A stretch of DNA of 25,000 bases from Neocallimastix lanati (nom. inval.) (Eukaryota > Neocallimastigomycota > Neocallimastigomycetes > Neocallimastigales > Neocallimastigaceae). The notes beneath the pieces are model-generated. The model ran no database searches, was not told where the DNA came from, and worked only from the letters and a program-made list of their open reading frames with translations. Every line of letters starts with the position of its first letter. The first letter of the stretch is position 1. Both the position numbers and the translations under genes were made by a program. The stretch is taken from positions 297,501 to 322,500 of the forward strand of contig JACVTC010000035.1 in the NCBI GenBank assembly GCA_016946835.1, in the 5' to 3' direction. Below are positions 1-8,834 of this stretch, piece by piece.

Positions 1-110
1 TTATTTATTGTTTATTGTTTATTGTTTATTATTTATTATTTATTTATTTTATTTTATTTTATTTTATATTTTATTTTATATCATTTTATAAGATTAAATA
101 ATAATTTTTA
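1..110. repeat. Degenerate TTTAT/TTTTA/TTTATTG low-complexity tract
   Basis: The first ~75 bases are short T-rich units (TTTATTG, TTTATT, TTTTA) repeated with small changes, grading into plain A/T sequence. It lies within the predicted intron downstream of the SR-protein exon on the minus strand. It resembles the (TTTTA)n array at the other end of the window, but with mixed unit length. No coding potential is seen. Confidence 0.8.
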
Positions 111-174
111 TTTATAAATTTTCATCAATAATAAAATCGTTTAAAATTATATTTAATTTTTAATATAAATTTAC

Positions 175-632
175 CTTCTATCCCTACTTCTGTCTCTTCT
201 GTCTCTGCTTCTATCTCTTCTTTCTCTACTTCTGTCTCTACTTCTGTCTCTACTTCTATCTCTTCTTTCTCTACGATATCTGTCATGACTCCTGCTTCTA
301 CTTTTACTCCTACTTCTGTTTTTACTCCTACTTCTGTTATTACTTCTACTTCTGTTTCTATTTCTGCTTCTACTTCTGCTCTTACTCTTTGAAAGTGATC
401 TAAGACGATCAGAACGTCTTGAACTATCTCTTTCTCTTTCTCTGTCTCTATCTCTACTCCTGGATAAAGAAGGAGATCTAGATTTGGAACGTGCCATATC
501 ATAAGAAGGAGATCGTGATAATGAAGAAGTTCTTGGAGACTTTGAAATTTCTTTTTCTTTTTCAGATTCTGGTACTGTTTCTGGAACAGGTTCAGATGTT
601 TTGGCATCAATCATTTTTTGATCTTCATCATC
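175..632 (-). CDS. SR-type (RS-domain) protein, one exon of a partial gene
   Basis: The minus-strand frame is open from a predicted acceptor (AG at 634-633) to a predicted donor (GTAAAT starting at 174). It opens with an acidic stretch (DDEDQK) and the only candidate ATG at 614-612; if that is the true start the protein is about 147 residues up to an in-frame TAA at 173-171 inside the donor. From about residue 25 it becomes an RS domain: SRSPS-type motifs, an SRSRDRDRERERD block, alternating SR/SK dipeptides, then RDRSRDRSRERRDRSRD at the C-terminal end. RS domains are known to mediate protein-protein and RNA contacts in spliceosome assembly and to be phosphorylated by SRPK/CLK kinases. No RRM is visible here, so it may be the tail of an RRM protein or another RS-rich nuclear factor. 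The in-frame TAG directly upstream of the GAT GAT codons would be part of the acceptor. Family assignment below RS-rich protein is not possible. Confidence 0.65.
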
Positions 633-670
633 CTATTATTTTTATTAAATGAATGTATATGTTAAAACTA

Positions 671-674
<4 letters not shown>

Positions 675-707
<33 letters not shown>

Positions 708-709
708 AA
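675..709. repeat. T26-A9 homopolymer pair
   Basis: A run of 26 T is followed immediately by 9 A. It lies directly upstream, on the minus strand, of the SR-protein exon. Poly(dA:dT) tracts of this size are known to disfavour nucleosomes; a promoter role is only inference. The length may be unreliable in any assembly. Confidence 0.85.
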
Positions 710-806
710 TAATAATTTGTAAATGAATAATTACAATAATAATTATTTATTATATAATTATAATTTTCTATTAACAAAAAAATAATTATATTTATTTTAT
801 CTAATA

Positions 807-1310
807 TTATTAAAAATATTAATATAATTGCCTTCTTTATATTTTATTAAAGCTATGAATTTTTCTTGAATAACTTTTAATTCATAACTTTTATACATAT
901 TAAATATATTTTTATTTTCTTTTCATTTTTTCTTAATTCTTTAAATTTTAATTTAATTTGTTGAGATAACGACTAAACTTCTTAATTCTCTTAAAACTTA
1001 TTCTTGATCATAAAACTTTATCTTGATTTTTTTTTTTCTTTCTTTCTCTTTCTTTCTTTCTTTTCTTTTCTTTCTTTTCTTTCTTTTCTTTTTTTTTTTT
1101 TTTTTTTTTTTTTCTCTTTTTTCTTCTTTATTTATATATTTCTTTAATCTTTCACTTATATGTAAGCACAACTACAGCTTGTTTCAGATCTTCTTTAATT
1201 TTATTTCAATAATATTTATGGTTCTTTTCTTTTTTTAACTACAAAAAAAAAGTTTTCTTGCAAATATAACTTCTTTTTTAATCTTGATAAACAAAATTAT
1301 TATAATAGTT
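807..1310 (-). pseudogene. Broken coiled-coil gene remnant
   Basis: No single frame is open, yet successive short minus-strand stretches read like one charged helical protein. From upstream: YVRKDANYYNNFVYQD near 1300; KEDLKQAVVVLTY near 1185; then, in another frame, SERLKKYINKEEKREKK running into the homopurine tract; DQE-stop-VLRELRSL near 995; a frame change to SQQIKLKFKELRKNEKK near 935; and, after another frame change, YKSYELKVIQEKFIALIKY near 860, ending NYINIFNNIR and TAA. At least one in-frame TAA and two frame changes occur in the last ~230 bp. The simplest reading is a decayed gene, but sequencing indels in homopolymers or unresolved introns could give the same picture. No family is recognised. 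The K/E-rich part overlaps a low-complexity tract, which weakens the evidence there. Confidence 0.35.
1027..1139. repeat. Homopyrimidine tract of ~113 bp (homopurine on minus strand)
   Basis: An uninterrupted C/T stretch: T11, then TTTC and TTTTC units, a ~28-base T run, and CTCTTTTTTCTTC. Pure polypurine/polypyrimidine stretches with partial mirror symmetry can adopt triplex (H-DNA) structure. On the minus strand it would encode Lys/Glu-rich sequence and lies inside the coiled-coil remnant, so it may be an expanded K/E codon run. Confidence 0.85.
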
Positions 1311-2337
1311 GGCGTCCTTCCTAACATAAAATACTAAATTTATTTATTCTAATTATTAATATATATATATTTAGCAATAATTCTTCTTTTGCTAATTTGT
1401 TTGATCATAATAATTAACTTTTTTTTTTAACAATAAAAATAAAACTATTCATTAAAATTCTCAATGAATTAAATATTATATATATAAATTATTATTATTA
1501 TTATTTTTAATTAAAGATTGCTTTCTAACAATTAATTACAAATAATACTTTGTTAAAGTATAAAGTATGCAAATATCTGCTTTTGAAGATTAATATATAT
1601 ATATTTAATATTATTTTATTAATAATTAAATATACTAATTTAATATTTTAAAATAAATTTATTTATTTGAATAATAAATAAATTATATTCAAACGTTTAC
1701 TGATTTCTTATAACAATAATACATATAACAATAAATTTCTTCTATAATTAGAAAAATTAAATTCATTATTTGTTTTTATCATTATTGCTTTTATTGAAAA
1801 TTTAATTATTATGATTTCATTATTTAACTTTTTTCTTTTTTTTCTTTTTTTTTCTTTTTTTTTATAAACTTATAAATTGTCATTAAATATTATTTTTTTC
1901 TTTATATTTATTACCAATGGATCCATTTTGATATTGTTAATTTAATAAAACTTTTTTTATTAAATCTTTATATTATATTTTAAAAACTTTTTTTTTTATT
2001 TATTTTTTATATATTTTAAAAATGAAGTACCACAATTCTTTCTATATGTATTAAAACTCAAAAAATAAATAAAAATTATTGTATTTGCTATTGTATATAA
2101 TTATTATTATTATTATTATTATTATATATTTGTTACATACATTGCAATATTAATTTGACACAGTAGTACATTTCAAAAATGGCTTGTAAATTTCCTATTT
2201 ACCGCCACATCATTTATGTTTTTTTTTTATAATAAAAAAAAATATATATAATTTAATATTAATTTTAAAGAAAATATAATTTAAAAGAAAATACAATTTT
2301 AAAAGAAAATATTAATATAAATAATAATAAATTTCAG
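1311..2337. other. A/T-rich spacer, no supported gene
   Basis: Mostly A/T with long T runs (1831-1862). Short minus-strand stretches look faintly coding, for instance SNKLAKEELLL near 1400 and NYRRNLLLYVLLL then TAA then EISKRLN near 1720. Each is interrupted by stops and is no better than suggestive at this base composition. An (ATT)n microsatellite sits at about 2100-2125 and a clamped hairpin at 2181-2206. Confidence 0.5.
2181..2206. other. Clamped hairpin (GGC ... GCC) upstream of a T run
   Basis: GGC-TT-GTAAAT-TTCCT-ATTTAC-C-GCC forms a 6-bp A/T-rich stem closed by a 3-bp G/C clamp with a small internal bulge. It sits in the most G/C-rich ~60 bases of a long A/T spacer (about 2150-2215) and is followed by T9 starting at about 2220. 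That is the general shape of a short structured RNA with a Pol III-type terminator, but I see no tRNA cloverleaf, no B box and no known snRNA motif, so no RNA class is assigned. Confidence 0.25.
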
Positions 2338-2481
2338 AAAAATATTTTACATAATATTCCTTTCTATAATATAAATTTTATTGATAATATAATTGACGGT
2401 CCTGGTGTTGTAAATAATTCTATAACCAAAAATAAAAGCAAAGAAAAAATCATTGAAAATGACTGGAATTTTCACTTTTGA
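2338..2481 (+). pseudogene. Coding-like exon relic (unrecognised)
   Basis: After a good acceptor (ATTTCAG, AG at 2336-2337) one frame stays open for 47 codons to TGA at 2479-2481, with less biased composition than the surroundings. It includes FIDNIIDGPGVVNNSITKN and ends ENDWNFHF. A GT at 2410 could be a donor. An overlapping short frame starts at ATG 2460 (MTGIFTFEEIEKSFNNKKF, stop at about 2554), which would be a frame change. No start codon or other exons were found, so it is either an isolated exon or a decayed fragment. Confidence 0.25.
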
Positions 2482-2555
2482 AGAAATTGAAAAAAGTTTT
2501 AATAATAAAAAATTTTCACAAATTGGTCAAAATAAAATTATCAAAAACTTAGATT

Positions 2556-3984
2556 AAATAGTAAAACAATAATAATTTGAATGATACTTTCTTAATTTCA
2601 CGTGATAAAAATTTAATAAATATTTTGTTCATATTAAGTATTTTATTGACTAGTTTTTATAAATACTGAACGTCTTTTTTCATATTAATATATCGAAATT
2701 ATATGAATATATATAAATAAATATATATATATGTATGGATTTTGAAATATAGAATTATATTATTAATAATTCTATAAAAAAAAAAAAAAAAAAAAGACAA
2801 GATAAACTGATATAATTATTGAAATCGAAAATCGAGAATTTAAAATACTAATATCAAAATATTTTATTCACTCATTTAATTTATAAAATAATATCTATTA
2901 TAATTTAAAGTAAAAAATAATGAAAATAAATCAAAATATAGTACAAATTAATATGAGTAATAATAATATATATATATATATATATATATTAAGACTGAAA
3001 AATAATAAGAGAAAAGGGCAATATAACCTCTCTACTCTTTCCGATTATGTGTGATAATAAGTTTTTACTTCTAAAAAAATATATTTTTAATAATAAAAAT
3101 TAAATGATTTAATACTTTTATATAATAATTGATCATTTATGTATTCATTAAATGAGGGGAATATTTTATATCATTTTTTTTTATATATTATATAATTTGT
3201 ATATTTAATTGAATTATAATAAATATTTTTTTTATGTTTATTATTTTTTATTTCTTAAATTTTTATTACAACTTTAAATATGAATTTAATTTAATTTTAT
3301 AAATTATTATTTATAATAAATAAATAATATAGTGATTTATTTTTTAATAAATAATTAAAATATATATATATATATGCAAATTAATAATAATAATAATTAT
3401 TATTTAAATAATTTTTTATTGTATGTATTTTACAGAATATCTTTATTTGTAATTTTTTCATATATTATTTTAGTCATATTTTATTATAATTTTATTTTAT
3501 TATAATTTATTTTTTGTTTAAAATAATTGTGGATTAAAAATTCCAAAAATTCTAAATTATTACTTTTCATTATATTTAAGAAAAAGAAAGCTACTAACTA
3601 TGTTTAATATTTAATAATTTATAAAAGAGATTAATGAAATATTTATAAAATATTTTATTTTTTGTTCATTATTAATAAAAGAAAGTATGCAAATTAAAAT
3701 TAATAATAATATAATATTCTTATTTGTTAAAAAAATTAAAAATTTAATATTATATTTTATGGAAAATTTTAATATATATATTTTTCTTTTTTCGAAAAAG
3801 GCATTTCATTAATATATTGTAAATTTTATCATACATTGATGTTGAATATAATTTATAATCAAAAGCTTGTTCTTATCGATTAATTTCATTATAGTATATG
3901 ATTATCAAATATATTTTTATTTTTGATAGTTAAGTGATGAGTTTTATTTTTTCTAAAAATTATAAAAAAGTTTGAATAATTAAA
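2556..3984. other. A/T-rich spacer, no supported gene
   Basis: Contains an A20 run near 2777-2795, (TA)n runs at about 2968-2988 and 3360-3375, and no open frame of note. A brief less A/T-rich patch at 3012-3060 (AGGGCAATATAACC followed by CTCTCTACTCTTTCCG) has no recognisable product. A TACTAAC sequence near 3591 matches a branch-point consensus, but no exon could be matched to it. Confidence 0.55.
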
Positions 3985-4150
3985 ATTCCTATAGATATTA
4001 ATAAAATATGTAAATTTTTTAATCGGTTTCAAAATCTATAATTTTTTATAAAAAATAAATATCAAGTTGAAATAGATAGAAAACAATCAAGAACTATTTT
4101 CCATTAGAAAGGTTTAGTATTTCAAAAATATATGAGATAAATGTTTTATA
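3985..4150 (+). pseudogene. Coding-like relic with several stops (unrecognised)
   Basis: One plus-strand frame reads IKIPIDINKICKFFNRFQNL, a TAA, then FFIKNKYQVEIDRKQSRTIF, then TAG, KGLVFQKYMR, TAA. The VEIDRKQSRTIF portion is unusually balanced for this neighbourhood, which suggests an old coding sequence. Stops are frequent by chance at this composition, so the case is weak. No family is recognised. Confidence 0.2.
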
Positions 4151-4957
4151 ATGATAATTAAATAATATATAAAATTTTTTCTTATAAAAAGATATTTAAT
4201 TTATTACTCAATCTAAAAAAATCTGTTTGATTTAAATTATTTTTCTATATTAAATTAATTATACTTCTTTTTATTTAAAGATTTAATGTTTAATTTATAT
4301 ACTATTATAGAAAAAAAAATATCAAAATAATCATGCCTTTAATTATAATTATAATAATAGTTAATGAATAAAAATTTATATTATTATATTATTTTTATTC
4401 TTTAATTTTTTAGTATAGTTGAAATTTTAAAATGATATTTATTAAAAACTAAAGAAATTATAAATTAATAATATTTATTAAAAAATCAATGAAATTTAAA
4501 ATAAATATTTATTAAAAATCAAAGAATTTATAATTTGATATTTTTTTAAAAATCAAATAGCTTTAAATTTTTAATTAAAAAAACTTTTATTTATTACAAA
4601 AATATATGGATAATAAAATATATAATTTATTATATAGAATTATATAAATTTTTTATCTTAATTTTTATATATATTTCATTAATTATAATTTTTTTTATTG
4701 TTATAGGATTTCGTTTTAATTTATTATTTATTATTAATAATATAAATATATTTATAACTAATTATCAAATATTTATAATAATTACTTATTATTATTTATT
4801 TAAATGTATTTCTATTACATAATAATTATTATTTATTTCTATTTTATTATTTAATTAATATCTTATTATATTTCTTATTTTTTATTTATTTATTTATTGT
4901 TCTTTGTTTATATAAAAGTGATTATATGTTATTATATAAATAGCATTATATTTTCAG
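4151..4957. other. A/T-rich spacer with a degenerate tandem repeat
   Basis: No supported gene. About four imperfect units starting near 4435, 4471, 4505 and 4538 share ATATTTATTAAAAA(T/C)(C/T)AAA and have 33-36 bp spacing. The rest is plain A/T sequence. Confidence 0.55.
4435..4570. repeat. Degenerate 33-36 bp tandem repeat, about 4 units
   Basis: Units begin with ATATTTATTAAAAA and continue into ATCAAAGAAATTTATAA-like sequence at 4435, 4471, 4505 and 4538. The spacing drifts 36, 34, 33, consistent with an old duplication array. No coding frame is seen. Confidence 0.5.
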
Positions 4958-5194
4958 GTATACTGTACGAAGAAGAAGGTTTCTGATTTTGTGCATAATC
5001 ACCTTAAAAATGTAACCTTATAACCTTATTATTATTAAAATATATTTAAGGTTTTAAAGTTTTCATAATAAATTTTAAATATTTTTATGTAGAATAAGCA
5101 AAAGATTTTTTTTATTTTTGTAAATCTTATCATGAACAAACTATGTAAAATTTATATACTTGAATCTCAAATTCTAAAAAATTGTATCTATTAA
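4958..5194 (+). pseudogene. Possible two terminal exons of a small gene, or relic
   Basis: Following TTTTCAG (AG at 4956-4957) is an 18-codon open stretch, VYCTKKKVSDFVHNHLKN, ending at a GTAACC donor at 5012. After an 81-bp interval, TTTTTATGTAG (AG at 5091-5092) precedes a second stretch in the same phase that starts NKQKIFFIFVNLIMNKLCK and ends with TAA at 5192-5194. Phase compatibility and well-formed acceptors support splicing. The lack of any identifiable upstream exon or start codon leaves a relic equally possible. The product is unrecognised. Confidence 0.25.
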
Positions 5195-5510
5195 AATTAT
5201 CAGTTTTTTATTGTTATTGAATTTTTTTTTTTTTATATTTATATATTAAATATATATATCTAATATATAATATTTAATAAAATTAAATTCTTTTTTACTT
5301 TCCGGTGAATATCATTATTACAATCCATTTAATTGATATAATCTTTTATTGTTAAATATTTTCCATTTATATTGTATTTTAATCAAATCATTTTATTATT
5401 TCATAAATCAAAATATAACTTTATTTTAATTTCCATGTTGTTATTTATTTTTTTTTTTTTTTACTGATTATTTTTTATATTTTTATATATAATAAAGTTT
5501 TCCAGTCCAT

Positions 5511-5511
<1 letters not shown>

Positions 5512-5557
<46 letters not shown>
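5512..5557. repeat. A46 homopolymer
   Basis: Forty-six consecutive A, one of the longest uninterrupted runs in the window. There is no target-site duplication or retroelement body upstream, so it is not evidently a retroposon tail. Confidence 0.9.
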
Positions 5558-5560
<3 letters not shown>

Positions 5561-6146
5561 AAACACAATTTCTATTATATTTACATTATAATTATTTTTT
5601 TTTTTCTTTATTATTATTTTAATTTTTCAAAAAATTTAAAAAATATTATTTTAAAAATCTCTATGAATCTTATTATATATAATAATTTTCATCAGTATCT
5701 AACATATAAATTTTATTCATTTAAAAAAATACATATTTAAATTATTTAAGTGTAAACTAATAAGAAATGATAGATTTTATTATTTAAATACCTAATGTTT
5801 TAAAATTTATATACTTTTAGTTTTATATGTAAAAAAAAAATATCAGCGAGAATATTTTTAATTTTTTTTTTATTTTATTTTATTTTATTTTATTTTTTTT
5901 ATATTATTTCTTTCCTTCTTCTTTTTTAATTTTAATTTTATTTTACTTTTGTTTTATTTTTATTTTTAGTTAGTATTATTTTATTTTGAATGTTTTACTT
6001 TTAGAAGGTAATATTATACAGGTATAATAATTTATCCATAGAAAAAAAGTTAATATTAATTTATATAAAAATATTAATAATAAAAAATTCTTATTTTTCA
6101 TTATTATATGTTAATGTTAATATGATATTACATGAAATAAGACTTT

Positions 6147-6171
6147 AAAAAAAAAAAAAAAAAAAATAAAA

Positions 6172-6228
<57 letters not shown>
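6147..6228. repeat. A-rich tract with ~55-base terminal A run
   Basis: A26, T, AAAAA, T and then about 55 A, ending at a CG. It lies ~390 bp upstream of the ATG at 6617. Confidence 0.9.
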
Positions 6229-6229
<1 letters not shown>

Positions 6230-6373
6230 GAAAGAAAAAAAACTTTTTCTATTAAAAAAGAAAAAATAAACAAAAAATACAAACAAAAAAAAAATTTAAA
6301 TCCATATAATATTTATTTTTTATTTTATTTTATTTTATATTTTTAAATATATATTCTAAATATATTCTTTTTT

Positions 6374-6405
<32 letters not shown>

Positions 6406-6616
6406 GTATTAATTATTTATTCTATTTATGAAATTACAAAGAAATCCAACAAAAAATAACATATTAATATATAAAATTCTTAAAAAGGAAGCAAGGATAA
6501 AAATTTTTAGTAAAAAAGTAAAATAATATAGAATAAAATAATAAACAAAATCAAAATAAAAATAAAATAAAATATAATAAAGAAAAATAATTATTGAAAG
6601 AAAGAAAGAAAAAAAA

Positions 6617-7273
6617 ATGAGAAAATCCAATACTCTTATTATTTTAATTATGATATTATTATGTATTGGAAATGTCTATTCAATAGATCATTCATTAGGT
6701 GGAGACCTCGAGATTAAACAGTCAGTCATAGATAAAATGAAGAAAGAAAAATTTACATATTCATTCAAAGAATTAAAGAGTAAAAAATCATCCTTAGATC
6801 AACAATGTAGTACATTAAGAGGAAACGTTATATATGGATTAAACTATTTTGCAAGAAAGGTTGAACATTTTAAATCTGCAACTGAGAAAGCAATTGATAA
6901 TTGTAATATGAAAAAGGTTGGTATTTATTTATTAGTTGGTGCTTTTTTGGTATGGTATATAAAAAGAGTATTAAAGAATGGTTTCTTAAATAAAGAGAGA
7001 GTTAATGTTTATTTCAATGAATCAAAAAAATTTAGCAAAAATTCATATCAAGATTTATCATATCCATATTATGATAATAATACATATTTATCAAATAATA
7101 ATAGCTATCAATATTTGCGTTCGTATAGTTCAGAGATGGGTTGCGAGTCATCTTATCATTCAAGAGAAGCTCCAGCAGTAGTAAAACCAAATTCTTCAAG
7201 ATTCTTTTCACAACGCAAGAGAAAAAATTCAAATGATGAGAATTCTAATTTATTTAGTTACTCATTCGTTTAA
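6617..7273 (+). CDS. Predicted signal-peptide, single-TM membrane protein (218 aa), unknown family
   Basis: Intronless frame starting at ATG 6617, preceded by an A-rich leader. Residues 1-22 form a classical signal peptide: basic MRKS, hydrophobic LIILIMILLCIG, with probable cleavage near YS/ID. Residues 23-100 form a polar, helix-prone lumenal or extracellular part with two cysteines (C64 and C96) that could pair. Residues ~101-115 (VGIYLLVGAFLVWYI) form one membrane span flanked by KK before and KRVLK after, predicting a type I topology with a cytoplasmic tail. The ~100-residue tail is Ser/Asn/Tyr-rich, with QRKRKNS near residue 199. Composition is clearly more balanced than the flanks, which supports a real gene. 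An ER, plasma-membrane or nuclear-envelope protein is possible. I recognise no domain and do not assign a function. Confidence 0.75.
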   Translation: MRKSNTLIILIMILLCIGNVYSIDHSLGGDLEIKQSVIDKMKKEKFTYSFKELKSKKSSLDQQCSTLRGNVIYGLNYFARKVEHFKSATEKAIDNCNMKKVGIYLLVGAFLVWYIKRVLKNGFLNKERVNVYFNESKKFSKNSYQDLSYPYYDNNTYLSNNNSYQYLRSYSSEMGCESSYHSREAPAVVKPNSSRFFSQRKRKNSNDENSNLFSYSFV

Positions 7274-8091
7274 ATAAAAAGAAGAAAAATTTTATTTTTA
7301 AAAATAATCAAATACAAAATAACTTGAGACTAATTTTGTATTTCGATATATTGTCATTTTTTTTATTTATAAAAAAAAATGAAAAAAATATATTTTCTCT
7401 TCTCTTTATTTTATATATTTATTATATTTTATATTATACTAAATATTTATTAAAATTATTTAATGTATATAATTTATTAATGTTTAAAAAAAAATAATTT
7501 ACAAATTAGAATTATTAATCTAGTAGTTTATAAATAATTATTAAAATGGTAAATAGAGATATAGATATAAATAACCAACTTATTTTTTTTTCTTTTTGTT
7601 AAATTACTAGTAAAATAAGTTAAAATTCACTATCATCTTATGATATTAAAGAAATATTGTTAAAATTTTTTAATAATATTAATTTTTGAAATATCAACGG
7701 AAATAAATGCATAATTAAAATAAAAGATAAATTGTTATTACAAATAATATTTATATGATTTTATTTTAAATAAAAAATCAGTTATATTTAAATTGGAATT
7801 ATAATCAATTGAATTTTTTTTTCTTTCTTTCATGTTATATCATGAATATATATTATTAATAAAATATTATAATACTTTCTCCATTTCGTTTCTATTTCGT
7901 TTTCTTTTTTTTTTTTTTTTTTTTTTTTTTTGTATAAAAATAAATTATTGTAAATGAATGAATAAATAAATAAATTGTAATAATAATAACATTTATAATT
8001 AAAACAATACATCTAAAAATATATTAATTTTGAATTTTTATATATAAAAGTTTTATATTAATATAAATTACATTCTTGATTATTTTACAAT

Positions 8092-8135
<44 letters not shown>

Positions 8136-8327
8136 AATTTTATATATAATTATTGCTTTTATAAAAATTAATTTTTTAATAAAAGTTATGATAATTTTTT
8201 TTTGTTAAAACCCAGTTGTGCCTCTAAAGCGTGCTATATATAAATTTTTAAATAAAAAATCAATTTGTAATCAATTGATAATATATTACAAATAAATTTA
8301 ATTAAAAATTACATTTGAAAATATTTC
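7274..8327. other. Intergenic A/T spacer
   Basis: The space lies between the 3' end of the membrane-protein gene (+) and the 3' end of the LRR gene (-), so both genes converge here. It contains T runs at 7906-7931 and 8097-8134 (T38) and a short, less A/T-rich patch at 8207-8238. No open frame of quality was found. Confidence 0.6.
8097..8134. repeat. T38 homopolymer
   Basis: An uninterrupted run of about 38 T, ~190 bp past the LRR gene's stop codon. A similar T/A-run feature is found near most genes in this window. Confidence 0.9.
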
Positions 8328-8794
8328 TTACATATCTAATTCATTTTGAGCTTTTTCCAATACATTTTTTGTACTAAAGATTGGATTATGTTCAAATAAT
8401 CTATTATATATAAAATATTCAATGATATTGTTAATAATAATAATATAAATATTATTAATTATTATTATTTTTAAAGCTTATAAATAAAAGTCTAAAAATA
8501 ATTTTTTCTTTCTTTCTTTTTTTCTTTCTTTCATTCTTTCATTCTTTAATTTTTATTAATTACATTTTTGGAGAATTCAAATGATAGAATTCTGATGGAA
8601 CTTCATTAAATAGGTTGTTATTCAAATTACTAATTATATATAAAAATTCCAAAAAATATCGTATTAAGTTTTTTGTGAATAATTTAATTTAATTATATGT
8701 TAAATAATTATTTATCAATACATTACATCAATTCCAACTTTTCTAATTCAATTATAGTATCAGGAAGGCTGCTGATTAAATTATTATTTAATAT

Positions 8795-8834
<40 letters not shown>

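Larger units (their letters stand above)
5195..6616. other. A/T-rich spacer with long A and T runs
   Basis: No supported gene. Notable are A46 (5512-5557), a (TTTTA)n patch (5868-5895), an A-rich tract ending in an uninterrupted ~55-base A run (6174-6228) and a ~36-base T-rich run (6369-6405). The last two flank the 5' side of the membrane-protein gene at 6617 and could belong to its promoter; that is inference only. Confidence 0.7.

Noticed and set aside
125-610. 161-codon minus-strand frame rich in Glu/Val (EVEIETEVEV type)
   Set aside because: It is a shifted frame of the same strand through the RS-domain codons; repeated AGA/TCT codons produce an open shadow.
1023-1238. Poly-Phe/Leu plus-strand frame
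   Set aside because: It is simply translation of the homopyrimidine tract and is hydrophobic by composition only.
6409-6630. Hydrophobic minus-strand frame (73 codons)
   Set aside because: Phe/Leu/Ile/Tyr content reflects A-rich leader sequence; it overlaps the start of a better gene on the other strand.
7032-7232. Antisense frame within the membrane-protein gene
   Set aside because: Shadow of the plus-strand coding sequence with poorer composition.
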